This document shows, piece by piece, positions 23,358 to 33,560 of a stretch of DNA of 64,000 nucleotides; position 1 is the stretch's first letter, and each line of letters starts with the position of its first letter. This DNA comes from Pollenia angustigena (Eukaryota > Arthropoda > Insecta > Diptera > Polleniidae), in the NCBI GenBank assembly GCA_930367215.1, contig OV884060.1:205223253-205287252 (forward strand), written 5' to 3'. A program made the translations under genes and the position numbers. The notes beneath the pieces were generated by a model. The model saw nothing but the letters and a program-made list of their open reading frames with translations. It was not told the DNA's origin and ran no database searches.

Positions 23358-24512
23358 TTTTGGCCTAAAAAAATTATTTTCATTATCAATACTAAATTGC
23401 CCATCGCGTGGTGGAATGAAGAAATTTTGTCCAAAAAATTCATTACCCTAATTAAAACAATTCTACAAAAAGGTTAAATAAAATAAAAGATAAGTTCATT
23501 ATACATTAATCTTTTTAAATAAGCAATTTATGATTTCCTTGTGAGGTAAATTTAGACAGTACAGTCTATCTTCTGTCATTGTTGATCCGGGCCATGTTTT
23601 ATTCGACGAAGGGTAGGAAATGACCTCCCGCTCGTAGCTTTACAGACGAGCATTGAAACGAAAATTTGAAATACTTTTCTTAGATTTGATATTTGTTATC
23701 TGATAGATCAGGCTCAAGTTTAGATCTTTATCTTTTTTCAAATATAATCAGCTCATCCGCTAGTTGTGGTTTTAACAGTTTTGTGTCTGTATATGACTTG
23801 ATTACACTTTGAGGTAGAAGTTTAGGTATGTTCAATACATTTGGGATATCTATTGCGAAAGTTGTTATGGGATCTTCTAAAATAAATTCAACTCGGTAGT
23901 AATCTTCAACATTTGGGATGTTATTATTTCGTTCAAATCTTGTCTTTTCGATAGGAACCTCGATTTGAACGCAAATAACTTTAACTTTTTCAAAAATCGC
24001 TTTAAATTGTTCTTCGGCTTTATTTCTTTTTTCTTCAAGGTACATGATTAAAATTTTGATAAGGCTTGATCCTTTTTGAAGATATATATCTTGCTTTTGT
24101 AAAATGATACTAAGTGGCTGTGTTACAATATAATATGTATATTCCGCAAATAAATTTAAAAGTACTAAGTGAGTTCCTTAATATAATCCAAAGCTTTTAC
24201 TATATGATGTACACTTGTTGCAAAGACGTATAATGAAGAGAGTTTGGCTCCCAAATACTTTGCTAAAACTGTTTTTCGCTTGGGATGATTATTTTTAAAA
24301 AATTTAAAATTTAATTTAAATTAATGGCACTTTGAATTGTTCGATTTATGGAAATAGCAAGGCGTTAGTTTCGCATTTGTCGCTTCTCTAGAAATTTTAA
24401 ACAGCTCCATTTTGTGCTGACATCAGAGGACACCCACCTGTTCCATCTCCTACACAATTTTTAAGGTCAAGACCAAAATTTGTCAAAGCTTTAAGAAGTA
24501 TTGATGATAATG

Positions 24513-25724
24513 CACGCAAAGAAAAAACATGGTTTCGGTAAACATATTCTAAGAGCAACATATTATGATAAGAATTATGATCGTAGTCACCATATTAAGA
24601 TTATTATTGAATAATATTATGATTAAATATACTCGTACTATTACATCATAATATTTTTCCCTTAATCATATTATTATTCTGTTAATCATACTAAGTTAAG
24701 AAGTAATCAAATTATTGTCATGTCAATCATAATAAGCTAAGAAGTAATCATATTATCATCATGTTAATCATAATAAATTTAGAAGCAATCATATTATGAT
24801 ACAACACCTTTCATAGCTGTCATAAAAATACAAAATAAATTTAAATATTTTTGAATCGATTTTTTGTTTTATGGCTTTTTACAACTTTTCTTAATGTTAA
24901 TCAAATAGCGGAGTTCAATATAAGGCTTGCAAAAGAGCATTTCGATTTAAGATGTTGATGTCATATTGCCTAATTTTGAATGCTCTTTACATTTTTCTGA
25001 AAAAAGATGGATCAATTCCGATTTTTTAACGTAATGACAAAGTTTAAAATGCGCAATACCTAGCCCATAGTTTGATCTAGAATTTCGGCTTTCCTGAACA
25101 ATTTGTTTTAAGACAAACGTGGTTGCCCATGAAAACCACAGAAATATCGTAGCACTTTCATAAAATATAACGAAATCGCTGTGTGTTTTGTTGTTGGATT
25201 TTACAAAAAAACTATGATATTTTGCATTTGCACTATTACATCACTTATACTTGAATGAACTCCGCTAATATTTTAATTTTTTAATTTCTTTAAACTTATT
25301 TTTTTTAATGGAATTTTATCTTTTAATTGTTTAACCGCTCACAAATAAAAAAAACGACACAACTGCTTCAAAATTATTTTACAAATGGCGCTAACATAAT
25401 ATGATTAGAGTAAAAATAGTTTGATTGCATCTTTAACATAATATGATAAATGTATAAAAAGTTATCATGTTATGGCTATTAAATATCATGATATGGTTGT
25501 ATGTTTTAAAAGTTATCATAATTAAGATGTTAGAAAAAAATTTGTTTTTCGGTCAACAATTCTTAAATTCATAATTGCGATAAACATTGATATGTTTACA
25601 GTAACTATAATATTGTTGATATTAATTAAAAATAACAATTATTTGTGTACGACAACAATATATTGTTACATTAAACATAGTTTTGTTGTCGTAACCATGT
25701 CCAACCATATTTTTTCTCTGCGTG
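24513..25724. mobile_element. 1.2-kb non-autonomous element inside the transposase
   Basis: Inverted ends CACGCAAAGAAAAAACATGG and CCATATTTTTTCTCTGCGTG. TG flanks both sides (24511-24512, 25725-25726). Removing the element and one TG restores the transposase frame (…DAKA then LSSILL…), which confirms the borders. The interior is filled with AATCATATTATGAT-type words, including a 41-bp tandem repeat. Confidence 0.88.
24680..24800. repeat. 41-bp tandem repeat, three units
   Basis: Units at 24680, 24721 and 24762 read TGTTAATCATAATAAGCTAA followed by GAAGTAATCATATTATCATCA with a few changes each. Confidence 0.85.
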
Positions 25725-26689
25725 TGCTTTCGCATCAATTGACACATCAACGTCATCAATATCTTTTGAAGCCTCTTCAAATGCGTTTAAAACAAAGTCA
25801 ATAAATTCTTCCCTAAAAACTTTTTGTTGTATGTTGAAATATCTTAAATATAAGGAAATCTGGCTTTTCCCCGACAAATCCGTGCTTTCGTCAAAAATTA
25901 TCAAATAGAATTTTGATTCATATAACACATAAATATATACATAAATGTTGCCTTAGTATTTTAAATAATTCAACCGCACGCATTATCAAGTCAAACGTTT
26001 AGTCTTTGGCACCTGCTGGGATTAAATGTAGAATAAAAAGTATTTGAATACGGTAAACTAGATGTTTCTTTGGATATATCTAATAAATAACTATTAAGAT
26101 ATGGATACTTATTGAAAATCGTAAGAGATTCAATAAAAAAAAAAAAAAAAAAATACTTATTGAAAATTTTGTTAGAGATTCCATAAAAAAAAAACAAAAA
26201 AAACCTTGCTGGGATTTCCAAAAATTTTTTACATTAAAAAATATATTATTATTGGGAATTCTTGTATTATCGAAATTAACAAAACATATTTTTATAATTT
26301 ACGGGGGGGAAATTTCCCTATTTCCCCCCCCCCCCTGAATCCGCGCCTGCTTTGTATTAATACATGTCAAAAACTCAAGTAATATGACAAAGTGTGATAG
26401 TGTGAATACAATGTGTCACGAAAATGACAAGTATTATGAAAAAAGTTTGACATCCCATACGACTTCATCGTTTTTTGAAAAATTTCTAAACAATAATACT
26501 TTTCATTGGATCAGGGTTGCATTTTATTTAATGTGGGAGGGTTTATACTTTGTGTAATGGTGTGAACACAAACTGTCATGTTACATTAGATTTTTTGACA
26601 GTCGCAATAAAACTCATTAGATTTCTATCTCACAAAGTATTATGGAATACGTAAGACTTGTGAGATAGTGTAATCTAGCCTTTAACAAG

Positions 26690-27626
26690 TCAAGAGAATT
26701 ATAAGACAAATAAATGATAAACCTTAAACCTTTGTTCAACATTTCTATTGCCAACAAAATTAGGCATTCGATTTTCTTAAAATATCTACCAAAATTTAAT
26801 TTATTTACTTCCTACTGTCTTTAATTTTGCAAAAATACCTCGAAACAGATACATAATTTCAACATATTTTTATTGACAAGTGTATTGCTCCCATAGCCGA
26901 TCTGACCGTGTGGGCATGCTTTTTTAGGGTTATTTTTTCTGCCACAGATTGTTGCACATATGTTTTGAGTTGTAAACCGGCAGAATATAAAAATAAACCA
27001 ACTGCATCACAATTCAAATTGTAGATTTTTTATTTTTAGAAATGATTGACGAAATATTTTTTATTTTTTTTTTTTTTTCATTAAAGAAAAAAAAGAAATT
27101 AATGTTTGTTTTCAGTCTTTAAACTAAAACTGCATGCATTGGCATGGTACCAGTTAAGATTTTTGATTTCACTTTTAAAATGGGAAACAAACTACACAGA
27201 TGGCTTTTGAAAATTGATTTCTTTTTTCAACATTTTTAAATAATTACACAATGTTCTAATTTTTAGAAATTACTTGCAAAATGTTGACATAATTGAAAAT
27301 ATCTTTAATTTTACACACACCGCCAAAAGTGATTCAGTATCAGCGATTACTTTTAACTTCTATTAACTACAGTTAACCTGTTACCACGAGTTACATTTGA
27401 ACTTTTGACGCCTATAATCACAGATTAAATGGATTCAGCTACATTTTTGGCTTAAATAGCGAGAAATTTTAAAGGATAATAAATTTACTGTAATAAACGG
27501 AAACACAAAGATTTAACCATTGTTGACTCACTTTTTTCACGCTCACTGTATATGTGGTTGTTATACCATTCACCACAGGTGGAAAGGCTATCAAAGCTTT
27601 ATCATTGCGTTTGTAAGCAATGCCTA
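26690..27626. other. AT-rich DNA without gene
   Basis: Homopolymer runs (poly-T at 27059-27080). 27318-27440 has a weak inverted pair (CGCCAAAAGTGATTC / GAACTTTTGACGCC). No coding signal. Confidence 0.5.
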
Positions 27627-28718
27627 CACAGAAAAAATTATTTTTCCAATTCCAACAAAAAATTTGTAGAATCAAACAATTTTTTGTCTGAAATCGGTCC
27701 TATAAACAAATTTGCACATTCAAACAATTTATTTGCATTTTGTTTATTGAAAAAAAAACACTGATTTTTTCAAACAAATAATTTAACTGAATCAAACAAA
27801 AAGTTTACTGAAATTCATATACTAAATTTCAAAACAAAAAAAAAAGTTTTTGCACAAGCAATGACGCGCACACAAGTAAGCACTGTATTAGAAGATGACG
27901 GCAGAGCAGAGCCGCCGGCTGGCTTTGAGACACATTTTTTTGTTGGAATAATTTTTGAACGAAGTCTTATTTATACACACACAACACAATGTTTTTCTTT
28001 ATCACTCTCTGTTGCTGTATCCTTTCCTTTGCTAAAGAAGAAATGTAACCAAAAACGGCAGCAGACCGACTCGATATGTTTTTCGTCATCATTCTATCTT
28101 TGTATTTGATGTATTTAACCAAATAGTTTTAAAAATTGAATATGGGATTTCGTTTCTTGTAATGTTGTTTCTGCTATTGTTTTTCTTAAGGCCCAAATAC
28201 ACTTGTCAAATGCTTGTCCAGCCGGCGAATTCATCGTGTACGTGTGCTTGGCGTAATATTCGCCGTCATATCTAAATTATTTGATTTTCCATCCAGCATC
28301 GTCGGTGTGACACATACACACACATTTCCACTACAACTACCACAATGCTTCATGAGTATTTTGATCAATGTATTTGGGCCTTTAGAGTTGCTCTTTTTTA
28401 AAAGCGTCCAAAAATAGGCTGTGTGTGTTTTTTGTTGTTGTTCTTATATTTCACACAAAGAAGTGTTGCTTACGATCAAATAAAAAAATGCAAAAAGACG
28501 ACAACATTAAAGAGCGTTAAATATTTCATACAAAATTATGAAAACATGACACCAATAACGCGTTTATTATATTTTTCAAGAGTTGTCCACATTTTTGTTG
28601 GTTAAATAAAAATCAAACAAAAATATTGTTTGAATCAGTAAAAAAAATTTATAGAAATTAAAAAAATTTTCAAACAAGCGTTTGTTTGAAAATAATTCGG
28701 CAATAATTTTTTTCTGTG
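27627..28718. mobile_element. Element with CACAGAAAAAA ends and TCAAACAA subterminal words
   Basis: Inverted ends CACAGAAAAAATTATTTTT and AATAATTTTTTTCTGTG, flanked by TA (27625-27626, 28719-28720). The word TCAAACAA and its complement TTGTTTGA occur about ten times, clustered in the 250 bp next to each end. The middle (27860-28110) is less AT-rich and holds an ATG-initiated 82-codon frame without recognisable motif (starts MTRTQVSTVLEDDGRAEPPA), possibly captured DNA. A small MITE lies inside at 28189-28381. Confidence 0.75.
28189..28381. mobile_element. 193-bp MITE with TTA target duplication
   Basis: AGGCCCAAATACACTTGTC is inverted at GATCAATGTATTTGGGCCT; TTA flanks both sides (28186-28188, 28382-28384). 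Nested in the 27627-28718 element, so it is younger. Confidence 0.85.
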
Positions 28719-28739
28719 TACAATATTGATCTAAGACCC

Positions 28740-28935
28740 TTTAAGGTATAAATATATTCAGGTTGAAATGGGTTTTCCGAAGACCCCAAAAATTATGGGA
28801 ACAAGGTTGTTATATATTTCTGTCAGGTATGCTCCGTTAAATAATGCTATTGAAATTCTGCGAGATCGAACCATAAATAACTGAGATATAAGCAAACCGC
28901 GATTGTCTCTAATTTTTGTCATAGAATCAAAAATA
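28740..28935 (-). repeat. Dispersed repeat tail fragment
   Basis: GGTTTTCCGAAGACCCCAAAAATT ... AACTGAGATATAAGCAAACC is the inverse of 20800-20960. TTCCGAAGACCCCA also occurs at 57052. Probably the end of a retroelement; nothing coding. Confidence 0.6.
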
Positions 28936-28939
28936 CATA

Positions 28940-29438
28940 CAGTCAAATCCCGATAATTCGTACCCCGATAAATCGTAATTCCCGCTAATTCGTAATAAAC
29001 TGTCGGTCCCTTAAAAAACTCTCGTTAATTCGTAATTGTTTTTTTTTTTTCAAATAAATCTTCTTTACCTCTTATAAATCGTAAGTGTTTGCTATCTACC
29101 ACTTATAATTCGTAATAAAAACAACAGAAATATGGAAGGAATAATTTTTTGTTTACCACTATTTTATTTTTGCGTGGGTTTTTGCTTGTGTGTGGGTTAA
29201 TTTTCTTAAGATCAGTTTGTTACATAAATAATTTTATGCATACTTTTTATATATATTTTTTTTAACAATTATTTTTTATGTTTTTTGTATCGTTTTAATA
29301 AATAAATTGAAAAACCCCGTTTATTCGTATTTATTTTACTTTAACCCCGTTAAATCGAAACCCCGCTAAATCGAAAACCCCTATAATTCGTAAGAAATGG
29401 CCGGTCCCTTGCGATTACGAATTATCGGGATTCTACTG
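28940..29438. mobile_element. pogo/Tigger-like MITE
   Basis: Ends CAGTCAAATCCCGATAATTCG and CGAATTATCGGGATTCTACTG are inverted and flanked by TA (28938-28939, 29439-29440). CAGTA-type ends followed by CCCGATAATTCG are characteristic of pogo-like elements of the Tc1/mariner superfamily. The interior repeats AATTCGTAA and CCCCGTTAAATCG about a dozen times in both orientations. Confidence 0.85.
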
Positions 29439-29454
29439 TAGATGATTTGCCGCT

Positions 29455-30064
29455 TAAAGCCTAGTACTCTGTTCGATCCAGCGAAAAATGTTGAACAACC
29501 TTGTTATTTCACACGAAAATTTGGATATGTATTTATATTATCTATCTTGCGGTTTTGCCAAACTGGACGTGTTTATAAGTTGAAATATACAAACTTTTCT
29601 CCATTTTTATGTTTGATTTTTTGTAACGCTTTGTTTTTTTTTTCAATTAAACCAATAAAAAGAAAATCTTTTTTAATTAAAAATTTAATCATGTGAATTA
29701 AACGTTTACTTATATCAACAATATTAGTGCAGAAAATGTTGTTAATATCAAAAAAGTTTTAATTGATGCTATAAATATGTTTACTGGTGAAAATTAAATT
29801 TTTTTTTTTGTTCAACATCACCAATTTTTAAATTGATATCAATTTTGTATTTTTTACTTCACAAATACAAAATTAAAACGACAAAAACATGAGCAGCTGT
29901 GGCTTAAAATTCCGTGCGAAACAATATTAGCTGCACTTGTTTCGCTCGGAAAACAAAATATGTTGCAATATATCAAAATTTGTTCAAAGTTATTTCACAG
30001 AATTTTTTTTTTATATTGAGTTTGATAATATTTGCACAAAATTCTGAACAGAGTACCAGGCTTA
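29455..30064. mobile_element. AGCCTRGTACTCTGTTC family, copy A
   Basis: AAGCCTAGTACTCTGTTCGA at the left, GAACAGAGTACCAGGCTT inverted at the right. The left half is in inverted orientation relative to copies B-D. Contains TGCACTTGTTTCGCTCGG and GAGCAGCTGTGG. Confidence 0.7.
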
Positions 30065-30124
30065 AATAGAGAAATGTGTTTTAAACAAAAAAAAATTGTG
30101 TTCAACATATTTTTTTTTTTTTTT

Positions 30125-30250
30125 TTGTTTGTTTTTTTATACTGTTTGACAATGTGTGTTAGCGGGCGACTGGTCTAAGACACTACCTTACGCTAGCTAC
30201 AGGGCACAAATGATTCGGCACAGCCAAATATAGCACTTTTACTTGTTTTT
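30125..30250 (-). repeat. Dispersed repeat head, inverted copy
   Basis: Inverse of 19356-19470: ATTCGGCACAGCCAAATATAGC ... TTACTTGTTTTT, with GTCTAAGACACTACC and AATGTGTGTTAGCGGG shared. Confidence 0.7.
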
Positions 30251-30300
30251 TTCATTATTTTAGTTGTCTAGCAACATTTTTCTAAAAACTTTTATTGTCA

Positions 30301-30687
30301 TAAGCCTGGTACTCTGTTCAACATTTCAAGTGAAATGCTGTCAAAACGCATATGAAAAAAACTTGTGCGGAATATCTATGAAATAACGTTGATAGAGTTG
30401 TACTCTGTTCATTTTGTGAAAAAATTCCGAAATGTTTCTGGCAATATTTTTTTACAACTGCGAAAAAAGTAAGCTGCACTTATTTCACGTGGAATTTTAA
30501 GCAAAAGCAAAAATACATGTGGGGTTTGTTTACATACGCAAAACAATGTCGCATACTCTGCGGGAATAAAATCGGCAAATTGTACAAACTCGCATGATAG
30601 GTAACATCGATACATTTCAAAATTTTCGTGTGAAATAATAAATGTTGCTTAACATTTTTCACAAATTTGAACAGAGTACTAGGCTTT
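30301..30687. mobile_element. AGCCTRGTACTCTGTTC family, copy B
   Basis: TAAGCCTGGTACTCTGTTCA and inverted TGAACAGAGTACTAGGCTTTA mark the ends. Interior: GATAGAGTTGTACTCTGTTC, AATGTTGCTTAACATTTTTC. Non-coding despite two overlapping minus-strand frames. Confidence 0.75.
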
Positions 30688-30794
30688 AATTATAAATAAG
30701 AAATTCCTGTAATTTTTAAAAGAAATATTAAGCCAAAAATGCTGTCAAACCTTTTATGAAGGAAACTTGTGCGAAATATTTATAAACTAATGTT

Positions 30795-31174
30795 GATAGA
30801 GTTGCACTCTGCTTACTTTGTAAAAAATAAAAGTTAAAAAAATGGTTATAGCAACATTTTTTACAACTGCGAATTAATATAAGTTGCACTTATTTCGCGA
30901 GGAGTTTTAGGCAACAGCTTATTAGTTTTTGTTGCTTTAATTAAAAAAAAAAAAAAAACAGTTACAGTTAAATACGAAATGTAAATATAAAAATCAAATT
31001 TATTAAGTTAAATTTGACATACGCAAACAATGTCGCAGACTTTGAAAGAATATAAGTACGTCAAATTTGTCAATACGCAAGATAGATAACATTTGGTTTA
31101 CAGCAAATTTTTTGTATGAGATATTAAATGTTGCTCAACATTTTTCTCAAATTTTAACAAGAGTAGTAGGCTTT
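30795..31174. mobile_element. AGCCTRGTACTCTGTTC family, copy C
   Basis: From GATAGAGTTGCACTCTGCTTA to AACAAGAGTAGTAGGCTTTA, next to copy B. Shares the same internal words in order, including TTAGGCAACAGCTTATTAG and ATGTTGCTCAACATTTTTC. Confidence 0.65.
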
Positions 31175-31189
31175 ACTGCAAATATTAGA

Positions 31190-33184
31190 TGCTTCATTAA
31201 AAGCAACATGTTTGAGTTTGAAAAAAAAAAAAACAAATAAAAGTAAAATAAATTATTCCCCAAAAAATTCCATCAATTTCCATTTTAATGTGTCAGCAAC
31301 ATCTTATCACATTTGCTTATTTAATTCATTTAATTTTCAATTTATGAATGAAAAATATAAAAAAAATTCTTAATAAAAATTTTTGTAATACATATTTTAT
31401 TTGCCTTTTGTTTTAAACAAATTAAAATCAAATTAAAAAAAAAAAAATAAAGTTTTTCTGCCGTATTCATAAAAAAAATAAGTTTGAAATGTGTTTTAAG
31501 GCAAAATTTTCATATACATTTTTTTTTTAAATGCATTTCAAATCCATTTTAATTTTTTTATAAACAAGGCAGTTTATATATACATAATTAAATAACAAAA
31601 TTTTGGAAAAAAAAAAGTGAAAATACATCCAGAAACATTTGACTGCCAGCAAAAAAAGTTGCTTTGGCAACATGATGATACCAACATCGTTTATTTTCTA
31701 AAGGGCTTCACCAAAAATATTTCAGGCTTATAACACGTTTACAAAGTCAATGAATGATTTTTGTTAACGAAAGGAAATCATCTGTGAAATGTTGCTTGAT
31801 TTTTCTTGCCAAATGAGATGAATAATTTTGCTTTTTTTTTGGCTTTTTTTTTTTGTATAAATTGTTCCATGTTGTTTACAAAATAAAAATTTATGTTTCC
31901 ATACATGTTTTTTTATAACATTGAACATTGTTGCAAATTTTGTTATCATTTTATATAGTCTGGGATCACACTATGAAAGTTTTCTTTCAGAAAGTCTGAG
32001 TTTATTGGTGAGAGGGGAAGAGAACATGCTATTATTCTCTCCCCTCTCACCAATAAACTCAGAATTTCTGAAAGAAAACTTTCATAGTGTGAACCCAGAC
32101 ATATGTAATTAAATGTTCTCAAAAGAAATTTAAATTCTGCTTGCAACATTTTCCTAAAAAATTAAATTAAAAAAAAATATTTAAGTAGACTATAACAATT
32201 TTTATAGTTAATAAATAATTATTTAGGCAACATGTTTCTAGTACCAAGATTTTTTCTAAATCAATCAATTAATACAATTTATTTGAAAATTTAAAATTTA
32301 TTAAAGAAAATTATCCGTGAAGGGTTGCTGGCAACATGAGCTGCTTTTCTAGTCAAAAATTTATTAAACATGTTTCTAAAAAAAGCATACATATTTCTAG
32401 GAATACAACAATAACAAAAATTTACAAATATTTAGCAACATATTTCTAGCAATTTTATTTAAAAAAAAACAAGTTTTAGTTTAACAGGTTATTAAAAGTA
32501 TTACATTAGTAATTGAAGTATATTAGCAACATATTACTTTTAAAAATATAATTATTTCTAGAAATATGCAGTTTAAACATGCTTTATGTTTGGAATCGTT
32601 AACATGAACCCTAAAACATTTAAAAACTTCATTTTATTTAGAATATATTGGTGAATAAGCAATTAAAACCATGTTAGTAGCTATGGAAATATGTTAGCAA
32701 CATGTTGCTAATATATTCTTAGCAACATTTTAGTCAAATGTTTTTTCTGAAAATTTAATTTAATTAAAATTTATACTAAATTATATAGTTTCGATCAAAA
32801 TAATAGCTTGGTTTTTAAATTTAGTTGTAAAATTGTTTATAAGCATAATCAGTTTGTAAGGAACATGTAAATTTTTCAAATAAAAAAATAACAAAAAAAG
32901 TTTCTAATTTTTATCAAATTTTATAAATTGCATTAATTTTTTTTTTAGTTTTCTTTACAAAAAAAAATGTTAAGGAAATGGAATTAGAGCTAAATTTTCA
33001 AGGCTAATTTATATAACCTGCTTAAGCAACATGTTGCTTAAATTGTATTAATTCCATTTTTCGACTAAAATTAAGAAAACTATTATCTTCAATTGCTTTA
33101 AAAAAAAAAAGAAATGTTTTTTACCAAATTTATTTCTGCAACATCGTGCTAGGAACATTTGATAATTGTTAATGAATGATTTAC
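31190..33184. other. AT-rich DNA with further GCAACATGTTGC words
   Basis: Perfect GCAACATGTTGC at 32697 and 33026, with many GCAACAT half-sites. No gene. Contains the hairpin element at 31959-32100. Confidence 0.6.
31959..32100. mobile_element. 142-bp near-perfect hairpin element
   Basis: GTCTGGGATCACACTATGAA through ...GAGAGGGGAAGAGAA (about 66 bp) is inverted with only a few mismatches in the second half, leaving a loop of about ten bases. TA/AT flanks. Too short to code; a transcript would fold into one long hairpin. Confidence 0.9.
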
Positions 33185-33262
33185 TGCACCACTTGTGGTG
33201 AATGAGGATATACTAAGTTTGTCGTTCCTTGTGAAACTTTTTTAATATTCATTTTGGACCCC
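33185..33262 (-). repeat. Dispersed repeat R1, 3'-end fragment
   Basis: CACCACTTGTGGTGAATGAGG ... TGTCGTTCC ... AACTTTTTTAATATTCAT is the inverse of 48660-48735 at the 3' end of the long R1 copy. Confidence 0.7.
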
Positions 33263-33560
33263 AAAATCCTTTCGACCCGGTCGGTACAATATATCCCAAA
33301 AAAGTTTATAAACACCTCTTGATAATATTTGATGAAGAAGGTGAATGCAAATGTATTTTTTCGTTATTTATGACATTCACCACATCTTGTCGATGCTTGC
33401 TTGAAATTTTGAAGCTGCAGTTGCTTGTAATTAGTGAAGAAGTGAACACGTGTTGGAAAATTTTGCAAAAAAGCATACGAATTACTACGAAAAAAGCAGT
33501 AAGTGTTAAATATTTTTTTCTTTCCCGTGTATTTATATAAAATAGCGGGTCTGAATATAT

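Larger units (their letters stand above)
23500..25928 (-). pseudogene. hAT transposase (ZMYM1/DUF4371-like), broken
   Basis: Read on the minus strand from 25928 down. First block (25928-25725): LIIFDESTDLSGKSQISLYL with the DESTD motif that starts the RNase H-like catalytic core of this hAT group, then REEFIDFVLNAFEEASKDI. The frame is cut by a 1.2-kb MITE and resumes at 24510 with ILLKALTNFGLDLKNCVGDG, matching the usual LGLDLSNCRGQGYDG region. A later block (24045-23728) begins YLEEKRNKAEEQFKAIFEK and includes NVEDYYR. Around 23640-23530 SFPTLRRIK and STMTEDRLYCLNL represent the C-terminal hAT dimerisation domain, in two frames, so there is a frameshift. The N-terminal zinc finger is missing. 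Inactive. Confidence 0.88.
22508..26349 (-). mobile_element. hAT transposon with perfect 8-bp target duplication
   Basis: Ends CAGGCGCGGATCCAG and CTGAATCCGCGCCTG (inverted) are typical hAT termini, with G-rich and C-rich subterminal runs. CTTTGTAT is present exactly once on each side (22500-22507 and 26350-26357), the 8-bp duplication expected for hAT. It contains a broken transposase on the minus strand and two later MITEs (22722-23357, 24513-25724). Confidence 0.93.
22480..26682. mobile_element. MITE 'GGCTAGATTACACTAT', carrying a hAT insertion
   Basis: GGCTAGATTACACTATTATAC at the left matches inverted GATAGTGTAATCTAGCC at the right. TAA occurs on both sides (22477-22479, 26683-26685). 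Without the 3.84-kb hAT element and its target repeat it would be about 350 bp. A related short copy lies at 50127-50291. Confidence 0.8.

Noticed and set aside
31921..32149. Two opposite frames with the same LGSHYESFLSE and LSLLVRGE words
   Set aside because: They are the two arms of the 31959-32100 hairpin read from both strands.
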